A stretch of DNA of 22,399 nt. Origin: CAZCYE01 sp964502775. GTDB taxonomy: Bacteria > Actinomycetota > Acidimicrobiia > IMCC26256 > PALSA-555. The translations under genes were made by a program, and so were the position numbers. Of the stretch, positions 7,020-13,765 are shown in pieces (position 1 is the first letter of the stretch; each line of letters starts with the position of its first letter). The stretch lies in contig CAZCYE010000020.1 in assembly GCA_964502775.1 (NCBI GenBank), positions 1 through 22,399 of the forward strand, read 5' to 3'. Under the pieces are notes generated by a model. It saw only the letters and a program-made list of their open reading frames with translations. It was not told where the DNA came from and ran no database searches.

Positions 7020-7829
7020 CTAGGGCGCGACGGTCGTGGTAGTGGCTACGTCCTCAGGCTCGGTGATCGTGATCCGCTTGATCACGATCACCCTTCGTGG
7101 CGGCTGAAGGGACGGATCCGGATTTGTCGAACCAAGACGGTCCATGTGCTCGATCGTCTCGAACCCCTCGGTGACCTGCCCGAGGATGGAGTAGCTGTAC
7201 CGACCCTCCGGTGTGCGCTGCAGATTGAGTGCCTGCGCTGCTTGCTCGCTCACTACCACGAAGAATTGCGATCCGGTCGTGCCCGGCCCCGTGTTGGCCA
7301 TCGCCACGGAGCCCTTCTGGTACCCGTCTCCGGGTGGCTCGTCGGGAAGGACATAGCCCGGCCCTCCGCTCCCGCCACCCTTCGGGTCCCCGCCTTGGAC
7401 CACGAAGTCGCGAGCAGCGCGGTGGAAGACGAGGCCGTCGTAGAAGCCCTCGCGAGCGAGGAACACGAAGCTGTTGACCGTCTCGGGCGCAGCGGCCGCG
7501 TCGAGACGGATCACGAACGAGCCGCAGCTGGTTTCGACCCGCGCGTCATAGGTGCGGGTGGGGTCGATCGCCAGCGTCGGCGCGGCGGGGAACGAGACAT
7601 CCTTGGGTGCCGGCGCGTCGACGTGCGCACAGGCCGGCCGTGCCGAGCTCTCCTCGTCGCCGCCGGAGGTGGCCGCGACCACACCGCCGGCGATGACCAG
7701 CGGCACGGCGATGATCGCCACCACTCGCAGCCCGCGAGCCATGCGCCGGCGGCGAAACACGCGCTGCTCGATCTCGCGCCGAGCGACGCGGTTCTGGCGC
7801 TGGCGCTCTCGTCGGGATGCTTTCGACAC
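7020..7829 (-). CDS. Membrane-anchored cyclophilin-type peptidyl-prolyl isomerase
   Basis: The product has 269 residues from GTG 7829. The first 33 residues are strongly basic, a single transmembrane helix spans about 34-54, and an extracytoplasmic linker leads to a cyclophilin domain (about 95-258). Cyclophilin landmarks are present: FVIRLDAAAAPETVNSFV, FHR (135-137, catalytic Arg region), QGGDP (145-149), MANTGPGTTGSQFFV (177-191) and the late GQVTEGFETIEHMD. The enzyme should isomerise X-Pro bonds in exported proteins. A Thr-rich tail ends the protein. A TAGACT box 8 nt before the GTG suggests a leaderless transcript, divergent from lysC. Confidence 0.92.
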   Translation of the reverse strand: MSKASRRERQRQNRVARREIEQRVFRRRRMARGLRVVAIIAVPLVIAGGVVAATSGGDEESSARPACAHVDAPAPKDVSFPAAPTLAIDPTRTYDARVETSCGSFVIRLDAAAAPETVNSFVFLAREGFYDGLVFHRAARDFVVQGGDPKGGGSGGPGYVLPDEPPGDGYQKGSVAMANTGPGTTGSQFFVVVSEQAAQALNLQRTPEGRYSYSILGQVTEGFETIEHMDRLGSTNPDPSLQPPRRVIVIKRITITEPEDVATTTTVAP

Positions 7830-7843
7830 GGCCGCCGAGTCTA
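7830..7843 (-). promoter_or_regulatory. -10 box of a probable leaderless transcript (cyclophilin)
   Basis: On the minus strand TAGACT (7843-7838) is followed by 8 nt and GTG 7829. A TTGACG on the same strand (7860-7855) is only 11 bp upstream, too close for a canonical -35. No Shine-Dalgarno is evident. Confidence 0.45.
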
Positions 7844-7917
7844 GGAGCGGCGCCCGTCAAGGGCGGATCGCGGCGACGGATCGCGGAAGTTCACGCGGGC
7901 TCCGCCACCTCCACCGG

Positions 7918-7930
7918 TACGATCGGCCCC
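7918..7930 (+). promoter_or_regulatory. -10 box of a probable leaderless transcript (lysC)
   Basis: TACGAT at 7918-7923 is followed by exactly 7 nt and GTG 7931. This decides the start of lysC against the longer open frame beginning at 7817. No Shine-Dalgarno and no clear -35 are seen. Confidence 0.6.
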
Positions 7931-9148
7931 GTGAGCCTCGTGGTCCAGAAGTTCGGCGGCACTTCGGTGGCCGATCCTGATCGGATCAAGTCGGTCGCCG
8001 ACCACATCGTTCGTACCCGCCGAGAGGGCCGGGACGTGGTGGTGGTGGTGTCGGCGATGGGCAGGACGACCGACGAGCTCGAAGCCCTCGCCCACGAGGT
8101 GTCGGAAGCCCCCGCGGCCCGCGAGCTCGACATGCTGCTCACCTCGGGTGAGCGCATCTCGATCGCGCTGCTCTGCATGGCGATCATCGACCGAGGGGAG
8201 CACGCGGTGAGCTTCACCGGATCCCAGGCCGGGATCCTCACCGACGACGCGCACCAACGGGCGAAGATCCTCGACGTGCGGGCCGATCGGCTGCGCGAGG
8301 CGCTGGCGTCAGGGTCGATCGCCGTCGTGGCGGGATTCCAGGGCGTCTCCGCAAGCGCCGACGTCACGACGTTGGGCCGGGGCGGCTCCGACACCACTGC
8401 CGTCGCGCTGGCCGCGGCGCTGGACGCCGACGTGTGCGAGATCTACACCGATGTCGCGGGTGTGTTCACCGCGGATCCTAGGGTCGTGCCCAAGGCCCGC
8501 AAGATCGATCGGGTCTCGTACGAGGAGATGTTGGACATGGCCGCGACCGGCGGCCGGGTCCTGGCGCTGCGTTCGGTCGAGTTCGCGCGCAACTACAACG
8601 TCCCGATCCACGTACGTTCGAGCTTCTCGTGGGAGCCCGGGACGTGGGTGGCGAGCGAGGAGCAGACGATGGAGCAGTCGGTCATCTCCGGTGTCACGCA
8701 CGACATCTCGGAGGCCAAGATCACGCTGACCGGCGTCCCCGATCGTCCGGGGATCGCGGGGCGGCTGTTCCGCGCGCTTGCCGACGAGGCGGTCAACGTG
8801 GACATGATCGTGCAGAACGTGTCGACGGCTGATCGCACTGACATCTCGTTCACCGTTCCGCGAGAGGACCTCGCGCGTGCGCTCAAGGTGGTCGAGACCG
8901 TGTCCGAGGAGCTCGAAGCGAGTGGGTTCACCCACGACGCGGACATCGGCCGGGTGTCGCTCGTGGGCGCAGGGATGAAGACGAACCCGGGCGTCGCCGC
9001 CACCATGTTCGAGACGCTGGCACGCGAGAAGATCAACATCGAGATGATCTCGACGTCGAGCATCCGGATCTCGTGCGTCGTCCAGGCCGGCGACGTGGAG
9101 CGCGCCGTCAGCGTGCTCCACGACGAGTTCCGGCTCGATGAGTCGTGA
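7931..9148 (+). CDS. lysC: Aspartate kinase
   Basis: The 405-residue product phosphorylates L-aspartate to 4-phospho-L-aspartate, the first step towards lysine, diaminopimelate, threonine and methionine. The catalytic domain starts with VVQKFGGTSVAD (4-15, KFGGTS signature), then VVVSAMGRTTDEL, the LTSGERIS aspartate/ATP region, and TLGRGGSDTTAVALAAALDAD, split as TLGRGGSDTT and AVALAAALDAD. From about residue 265 two ACT domains follow, including TGVPDRPGIAGRLF and VGAGMKTNPGVAATMF, which bind allosteric amino acids. GTG 7931 is chosen on the leaderless -10 box and the family N-terminus. The 3' end overlaps the start of asd by 11 nt, so the two genes are one operon. An internal ATG (8669) with a strong ribosome site may make a separate regulatory subunit. 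Confidence 0.95.
   Translation: MSLVVQKFGGTSVADPDRIKSVADHIVRTRREGRDVVVVVSAMGRTTDELEALAHEVSEAPAARELDMLLTSGERISIALLCMAIIDRGEHAVSFTGSQAGILTDDAHQRAKILDVRADRLREALASGSIAVVAGFQGVSASADVTTLGRGGSDTTAVALAAALDADVCEIYTDVAGVFTADPRVVPKARKIDRVSYEEMLDMAATGGRVLALRSVEFARNYNVPIHVRSSFSWEPGTWVASEEQTMEQSVISGVTHDISEAKITLTGVPDRPGIAGRLFRALADEAVNVDMIVQNVSTADRTDISFTVPREDLARALKVVETVSEELEASGFTHDADIGRVSLVGAGMKTNPGVAATMFETLAREKINIEMISTSSIRISCVVQAGDVERAVSVLHDEFRLDES
8657..8671 (+). promoter_or_regulatory. Internal ribosome site and in-frame ATG inside lysC
   Basis: GAGGAG (8657-8662) is 6 nt upstream of ATG 8669, which is in frame at codon 247. It sits exactly before the ACT region. Initiation here would yield a 159-residue protein containing only the two ACT domains. 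In Corynebacterium and Bacillus, lysC genes make such an overlapping beta subunit from an internal start (established knowledge). Use of this site is inferred. Confidence 0.5.
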
Positions 9149-10208
9149 GGCCCTCCCGGTGAGCCGCTCCGTGAACGTGGGCGTCGTGGGCGCGACCGGC
9201 CTCGTGGGCACCGAGATGCTGCGCGTCCTCGATGAGCGTGAGTTCCCCGTCGGCGAGCTGCGCGTCTACGCCTCACCGCGCTCGGCGGGGCGGCACCTCG
9301 GCTTCGGCGATCGCGAAGTCGCGTGCGAGACGTTGGCGCCGGGCTGCTTCGACGGCCTCGACCTCGTGTTCGTGGACGTTGACGATCCCCTCTCGCTCGA
9401 GTGGGCCCCGGTTGCCGCGGCCGCGGGCGCGCGCGTGATCGACAAGTCGGCGGCGTTCCGCATGGAGCCCGACGTGCCGCTGGTGGTCGCCGAGGTGAAC
9501 CCTGAGGACCTGGCCGCGATGCCGCGGGGGATCGTGGCGTGCCCGAACTGCACCACGATGGTGCTCCTCACGGCGCTCGCGCCCTTGCATCGAGCCGCCG
9601 GCATCGAGCGCATGGTCGTGTCGACGTACCAGTCGGTATCGGGCGCGGGGCAGGCGGGGATCCGCGAGCTGGCCGAGGAGTGGACCAAGGGTGCCGGGCA
9701 GACCGAGCGATTCGAGCGCGCCGCGGCCGCGGCGAACGCGCCGGGCGCGTTGGCCGGGGGTGAGCTCTGGCCGTCCCCCATCGCGGGCAACGTCATCCCA
9801 CTGGCGGGCTCGGTCGACGAGTCGGGCTACACGTCCGAGGAGCGAAAGCTCGTGTACGAGAGTCGCAAGATCCTGCACGCCCCCGAGCTGGCGGTGGCCG
9901 CGACGTGTGTGCGCGTGCCCGTGTACGTGGGCCACGCAATGGCGGCCAACGTGGGCGTGCGTCGTGACACGACGCTCGCCGAGGTGATCGAGGTCCTGGC
10001 CGCCGCGCCCGGCGTGGTGCTCGTGGACGGCGGTGCCGGTGCTCCCACACCCATGGATGGCGCGGGCATCGACCCCGTGCTCGTGGGTCGGGTGCGCGAG
10101 GACCGCTCGCAGCCCAACACCTTCGACCTGTGGGTGACGGGGGACAACCTGCGCAAGGGAGCCGCGCTCAACGCGGTGCAGATCGCCGAGGTGTTGCTCG
10201 AGACCTGA
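9138..10208 (+). CDS. asd: Aspartate-semialdehyde dehydrogenase
   Basis: The 356-residue product (from ATG 9138) reduces 4-phospho-L-aspartate to L-aspartate 4-semialdehyde with NADPH, the step after LysC. The dinucleotide site is VGVVGATGLVGTEML (13-27). The nucleophile is Cys138 in CPNCTT, the STYQSVSGAG loop follows, and the active-site Arg259/His266 pair lies in RVPVYVGHA. GTG 9159 is an alternative start: it has GAGG 8 nt upstream and gives 349 residues, whereas ATG 9138 overlaps lysC and has only a weak ribosome site. The terminal TGA is contributed by the first copy of a 64-bp repeat beginning at 10205. Confidence 0.95.
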   Translation: MSREALPVSRSVNVGVVGATGLVGTEMLRVLDEREFPVGELRVYASPRSAGRHLGFGDREVACETLAPGCFDGLDLVFVDVDDPLSLEWAPVAAAAGARVIDKSAAFRMEPDVPLVVAEVNPEDLAAMPRGIVACPNCTTMVLLTALAPLHRAAGIERMVVSTYQSVSGAGQAGIRELAEEWTKGAGQTERFERAAAAANAPGALAGGELWPSPIAGNVIPLAGSVDESGYTSEERKLVYESRKILHAPELAVAATCVRVPVYVGHAMAANVGVRRDTTLAEVIEVLAAAPGVVLVDGGAGAPTPMDGAGIDPVLVGRVREDRSQPNTFDLWVTGDNLRKGAALNAVQIAEVLLET

Positions 10209-10330
10209 GGCGAGTGTTCGCGAGCCGGGGCCCGAGCGGCCCGGTGCGAAGCACCGAGAGCGGGAAGACTGAGGCGAGTGTTCGCGAGCCGGGGCCCGAG
10301 CGGCCCGGTGCGAAGCACCGAGAGCGGGAA
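10205..10330. repeat. Two tandem copies of a 64-bp hairpin-rich repeat
   Basis: The copies are 10205-10268 and 10269-10330. They are identical over the 62 positions compared; the second copy diverges after CGGGAA. Each unit contains three small stems: GCGA-TCGC, a bulged CCGGG...CCCGG stem, and a clean CGGTGC-GAA-GCACCG hairpin. The block fills the space between the asd stop, which it supplies, and the 3' end of the tRNA-Pro gene. It may act as a bidirectional terminator or be a REP-like element. Confidence 0.85.
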
Positions 10331-10343
10331 AGTTGAGAATGAG

Positions 10344-10417
<74 letters not shown>

Positions 10418-10427
10418 TGGGCTTGCG

Positions 10428-10433
10428 ATTGTA
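10428..10433 (-). promoter_or_regulatory. -10 box for tRNA-Pro
   Basis: TACAAT on the minus strand lies 10 nt upstream of the mature tRNA 5' end. No clear -35 is seen at 16-18 bp. Confidence 0.5.
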
Positions 10434-10488
10434 GCCGCCGCGCCTTCGAAGTCTCCGGGGCGGTCGTCGCGGGATCAGCGCGACATGG

Positions 10489-10869
10489 TCACGCGGGCGC
10501 GCGCGTCGCGAGCACCTGCTTCACGGTTCGTCGCAGCGTGCCCGGATCGACGGGCTTGACCAGCTCCGCGTCCGCGTCCGCGCGCTTGGCGAGGAAGCGG
10601 TCGTGCTCACGGTCCAACAGCAGCAGGATCGGGACGGCCGGGATCCGACCCGCCTCGGCTTCGAGGTGCAGATCGATCGCGACCGCGATTCCCCCCATGT
10701 TCGCGATCTGCATGTCGAGGATCACGAGGTCGGGAGCATGCTCGGCGACAGCCCCGCGCACGTCCTGGCCCCGGTGCACCGCCACCACACGTTGCGACGG
10801 CGCGGCGAGCGCGGAGCGAACCTGGTTCCGGAGCCAGGCACCATCGGCCGCGACGAGGATCGTTCCCAT
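10489..10869 (-). CDS. Stand-alone response-regulator receiver domain protein
   Basis: The 126-residue product is a single CheY-like receiver with no output domain. The phospho-acceptor is Asp52 in DLVILDMQIANMGG, and the conserved Lys is Lys105 in ELVKPVDP. The acidic pair near the end of strand 1 is reduced to Ala8-Asp9 (VAADG), and the usual Thr/Ser after strand 4 is not obvious (ILLLLDREHD). Phosphorylation chemistry may therefore be altered. No histidine kinase is encoded nearby. TAGCGT lies 9 nt before the ATG on the minus strand, so a leaderless transcript is possible. The partner is unknown. Confidence 0.85.
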   Translation of the reverse strand: MGTILVAADGAWLRNQVRSALAAPSQRVVAVHRGQDVRGAVAEHAPDLVILDMQIANMGGIAVAIDLHLEAEAGRIPAVPILLLLDREHDRFLAKRADADAELVKPVDPGTLRRTVKQVLATRAPA

Positions 10870-11015
10870 CCGTCGCCGACGCTACTCGGCTGCACCACTT
10901 GGGCTCGCGGGGAGGGGTAGAGAGACCGAGGCTCGCAGCCAGGCCCGATTTGCCTTCCCCTTCCCCGACCAGCACGCTCGCGCCGGCTCATCGACCGCAT
11001 CGCACGAGAGGACAC

Positions 11016-12473
11016 ATGGGCTGCTCTCCCTGGTCTCGATCTCGGCGCGTGCGCGTTGCCGCCTGGGGCGCGCTGGTGCTCGTCGGCCTGTCGCTCGGCG
11101 CGGGCGCGGCCACCGCGGCCGTCGCCCCGACGCTCGGGGCCGGAGCCGGGGATCGCGCGCGCGTCATCCGTGTCGTCCAGGTGCGCGGGCTGCTCGATCC
11201 GCCCAACGCGTCGCTCGTCCGCAGCACCATCCGGGACGTCAACGTGAAGGGCGCGACGCTGCTCCTGATCCAGCTCGATGCTCCCGGCGCGCTCGACATC
11301 GATGTCGCCTCCCTGGTGCAGGCGATGGAGCGGTCGCGGGTTCCGATCGTCGTGTGGGTCGGGCCCCCGGGCGCCGAGGCCCGGGGCGCGGCCGCGCTGC
11401 TGCTCGAGGCCGCGCACTTCGCCTTCCTGTCCCCGGGGTCGAGCCTGGGACCGGCGGCCCCACTCCGACTCGACGCGCCCGGCCCGTCGCGCGGCCAGCT
11501 CGTTGCCGAGATCGCCCGGCTCGCGACGGCCGGTGATCGGAGCCCAACGGGAGCGAGACGCCTGGTCGAGCAGCGGCTCGCGGCCCACACCGCCGGCGTG
11601 TTCGGCTTGACCAACGGGACGCGCCCCACCATCGGCGAGGTGATCGTGACGCTCGACGGCGAGACCGTTCGCACGACGGCGGGGACTATCGAGCTCTCCA
11701 CCGCCCGGGTGATCGGTGAGGGCCTCGACCGCCGCCGCCAGCCCAATCAGCCCGTGGTCTTCGAGAGCGCGGGCCTCGGCGCCCAGCTCCAGCACGCGCT
11801 CATCAGCCCTCGAGTCGCATACGTCCTGCTGGTCATCGGACTCGCGCTCATCGCCTTCGAGTTCTTCGCGGCGAGCGTCGGGATGGCGGCGGTGATCGGG
11901 GCGCTCGCGGTGGTGGGCGCGTGCTTCGGGTTCTCGCACCTCCCGGTGCACTGGTGGGCGGCGCTGCTGCTCGGCATCTCGATCGCCGGCCTCTCGGTCG
12001 ATGTGCAGGCCGGCGGGCTGGGTTTTTGGAGCGCGGTCGGCGCGGTGACGCTGGTCGTGGGGTCGTTGACGCTGTTCGGGGGGGATTCTCGTCTCGACGT
12101 CCCGTGGTGGGAGGTGCTCCTGGTGGTCGTGACGCTGGGCCTGTTCTTCCTGGGGGCCATGCGGGCCTTCGTGCGCGGACGGTTCTCCACGCCGACCGTG
12201 GGGCGAGAAGGGATGGTCGGTGAGATGGGCACCGCGGAGGTTCCCGTCGATCCCGACGGCGTCGTGGTGATCCGGGGTGCGCGCTGGCGAGCGCACACGA
12301 ACCGGGCGACGCCGATCGCGGGCGGTGACGCGGTTCGTGTGGTGGCCGTCGAGGGACTGGTGCTCGAGGTGGAGCCCGAGGCGGGGGGAGCCCGTGACTA
12401 CCGGGATCGAGCCCGGCGCCGCCCCACCAGCCCGCCGGCGGATCGCGCCGAGGCGTCCACGCCGGAGCGTTGA
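11016..12473 (+). CDS. NfeD-like membrane protein with degenerate ClpP-type protease domain
   Basis: The product has 485 residues from ATG 11016, with GAGAGG just upstream. A basic N-terminus and hydrophobic core (about 10-36) form a signal peptide. A ClpP/crotonase-like domain follows (about 48-250: VIRVVQVRGLLDPPN, LLIQLDAPGALD, VPIVVWVGPPGAEARGAA, FLSPGSSLGPAAPL). Then come several membrane helices (about 269-305, 309-350, 365-383), and an OB-fold NfeD domain containing GMVGEMGTAEVPVDPDG and RWRAHT. Active family members carry Ser in a GARAASAG-like motif; here the aligned position is Gly124 (AEARGAA). The protein is probably a non-proteolytic membrane scaffold or quality-control factor. 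NfeD proteins usually partner a stomatin/SPFH protein, which is not seen here. Confidence 0.88.
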   Translation: MGCSPWSRSRRVRVAAWGALVLVGLSLGAGAATAAVAPTLGAGAGDRARVIRVVQVRGLLDPPNASLVRSTIRDVNVKGATLLLIQLDAPGALDIDVASLVQAMERSRVPIVVWVGPPGAEARGAAALLLEAAHFAFLSPGSSLGPAAPLRLDAPGPSRGQLVAEIARLATAGDRSPTGARRLVEQRLAAHTAGVFGLTNGTRPTIGEVIVTLDGETVRTTAGTIELSTARVIGEGLDRRRQPNQPVVFESAGLGAQLQHALISPRVAYVLLVIGLALIAFEFFAASVGMAAVIGALAVVGACFGFSHLPVHWWAALLLGISIAGLSVDVQAGGLGFWSAVGAVTLVVGSLTLFGGDSRLDVPWWEVLLVVVTLGLFFLGAMRAFVRGRFSTPTVGREGMVGEMGTAEVPVDPDGVVVIRGARWRAHTNRATPIAGGDAVRVVAVEGLVLEVEPEAGGARDYRDRARRRPTSPPADRAEASTPER

Positions 12474-12566
12474 CATCTCTTTCCCGGCCTCACCACCAGG
12501 GGTATGGTCCCGCCGCGGCGGCGCAGCCGGGATGGCTGGCGGGGCGGCGCCCGGGGTGAGCTCGTC

Positions 12567-12579
12567 GGGAGGAGGGGGA
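12567..12579 (+). promoter_or_regulatory. Strong Shine-Dalgarno fixing the WhiB start
   Basis: The purine run GGAGGAGGGGGAG sits just ahead of GTG 12582 and rules in that start over an upstream ATG at 12504. Confidence 0.6.
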
Positions 12580-12581
12580 GC

Positions 12582-12848
12582 GTGTCCGCACACCCGCTCG
12601 ACGAGCGCTGGTCGCGCCGGGCCGCGTGCCGGGGACCGGAGTCGGCGCTCTTCTTCCCTCCGCTCGTCTCGGAAGGACGGCCCGAGCGGGATGCACGCGA
12701 GGTCATGGCCAAGGCGATCTGCATGAGCTGCGACGTGCGGCGGGAGTGCCTCGACCACGCGCTCCGCGTTCCCGAGGCACACGGAATCTGGGGTGGCCTC
12801 TCAGAGATCGAGCGAGCCCGCCTCCTCGAGGAGCGACAGGACCGCTGA
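12582..12848 (+). CDS. WhiB family iron-sulfur transcriptional regulator
   Basis: The product has 88 residues from GTG 12582. The four cluster cysteines are Cys16, Cys47, Cys50 and Cys56 (C-x30-C-x2-C-x5-C), the family pattern for a [4Fe-4S] cluster. The G(I/V)WGG turn is at 68-72, followed by a basic C-terminal helix (EIERARLLEERQDR). WhiB-like proteins are exclusive to actinobacteria and their phages, and typically act by binding the principal sigma factor. The short length resembles the WhiB1/WhiB2 type, but the paralogue cannot be fixed by eye. Upstream is an NfeD-like gene; downstream is a hydrolase with its own leaderless promoter. Confidence 0.94.
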   Translation: MSAHPLDERWSRRAACRGPESALFFPPLVSEGRPERDAREVMAKAICMSCDVRRECLDHALRVPEAHGIWGGLSEIERARLLEERQDR

Positions 12849-12880
12849 TACCTGGCCCCGGGCACGAGCGGTGGCGCCCG

Positions 12881-12893
12881 TACAATGGTGGGG
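12881..12893 (+). promoter_or_regulatory. -10 box of a probable leaderless transcript (MBL-fold gene)
   Basis: TACAAT at 12881-12886 is followed by exactly 7 nt and GTG 12894. The alternative ATG at 12885 lies inside the -10 box, so it would not be on such a transcript. Confidence 0.6.
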
Positions 12894-13733
12894 GTGCCTG
12901 ATCTCACGCCCGGTGTTCCGAGCGCACTTTCACCACTGGTACGCCGGATCGTCGCGCCGAATCCCGGGCCGTTCACGGGGCCGGGCACGAACACCTACCT
13001 CGTGGGTATCGACGAGGTCGCGGTGATCGACCCGGGTCCCGACGACAAGGCCCACGTGGCTGCGATCGTCGGGGCATCGATGCAGGAGCGGGTCCGGTGG
13101 GTGCTCCTCACCCACTCCCACGCCGACCACGCCCCGGCCACGGCCCGGCTCGCAAAGGCAACCGGCGCCGAGGTGCTCGCGTTCGCCAAGAAGGGCCGGG
13201 ACAGCGACATCGTGCCCGACCGAGTCATCGGTGAGGGCTCGGTGATCGAGGGCACCGAGTTCGGGCTCGAAGCCATCCACACGCCGGGTCACGCGCCGGA
13301 CCACCTCTGTTTCCTGCTCGAGGAGGAGCGGACCCTGTTCACCGGCGACACCGTGCTCGACGGCATGTACTCGGTCGTGAACCCCGGGCGCGGTGGCGAC
13401 ATGGCGGCGTACTTCGAGAGCCTCGAGCGTCTCGAGCGGCTACGGGTGCGCCGACTGGCCCCCGGGCACGGTGACGTGATCGAGGATGCCCGCCCCCGCC
13501 TTGCCGACTACCGAGCGCACCGTCGCCAGCGCGAGCAGCAAGTGCTGCGCGTGCTCCGCAAGCTCGGCCAAGCCCGCGTCGGCGACCTCGTGACCGAGGT
13601 CTATGGGCGCGACCCGCTCGCCCCCGAGCTGGTGGACGCCGCGGGGTGGCAGATCCACGCCCATCTGGTGAAGTTGAGGGCCGAGGGCAAGGTGATCGGC
13701 ACCTCGGCCCGCTCCACCTGGAAGGCCGCCTGA
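12894..13733 (+). CDS. Metallo-beta-lactamase-fold hydrolase with C-terminal winged helix (LACTB2-like)
   Basis: The product has 279 residues from GTG 12894 (282 from ATG 12885). The metal site is complete: THSHADH at 73-79 (H74, H76, D78, H79), His133 in HTPGHA, Asp152 in FTGDTV, and His192 in APGHGD. A long basic helix follows (YRAHRRQREQQVL). It leads to a winged-helix-like C-terminus (VGDLVTEVYGRDP ... HLVKLRAEGKVI). This is the architecture of LACTB2-type hydrolases, some of which are RNA endonucleases and others thioester hydrolases. The substrate is not evident here. The gene is convergent with the Mrp gene across a hairpin that overlaps both stop codons. Confidence 0.92.
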   Translation: MPDLTPGVPSALSPLVRRIVAPNPGPFTGPGTNTYLVGIDEVAVIDPGPDDKAHVAAIVGASMQERVRWVLLTHSHADHAPATARLAKATGAEVLAFAKKGRDSDIVPDRVIGEGSVIEGTEFGLEAIHTPGHAPDHLCFLLEEERTLFTGDTVLDGMYSVVNPGRGGDMAAYFESLERLERLRVRRLAPGHGDVIEDARPRLADYRAHRRQREQQVLRVLRKLGQARVGDLVTEVYGRDPLAPELVDAAGWQIHAHLVKLRAEGKVIGTSARSTWKAA

Positions 13734-13765
13734 CCAGCCTGCAGCCGGGCGCCGTTCAGCTGGTC
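13732..13765. terminator. Inverted repeat overlapping two convergent stop codons
   Basis: GACCAGC (13732-13738) pairs with GCTGGTC (13759-13765). The hairpin contains part of the hydrolase TGA (13731-13733) and the Mrp stop (13756-13758). No T-tract is present. It may serve as a shared terminator in the 22-bp convergent gap. Confidence 0.4.

Noticed and set aside
7009..7026. Terminator between the S51-like and cyclophilin genes
   Set aside because: Only a 5-bp stem (GCCCT/AGGGC) with an 8-nt loop overlapping both stop codons and no T-tract; too weak to claim.
10205..10330. CRISPR array
   Set aside because: Only two directly abutting copies, no spacers and no cas genes.
12470..12508. TTGACA (12470-12475) and TATGGT (12503-12508) as a whiB promoter
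   Set aside because: The boxes are 27 bp apart, too far for one sigma-70-type promoter, and no better partner for either box was found.
10722..12782. 686-residue minus-strand frame opposite the NfeD-like gene
   Set aside because: His/Arg/Asp-rich shadow of a well-supported gene on the plus strand.
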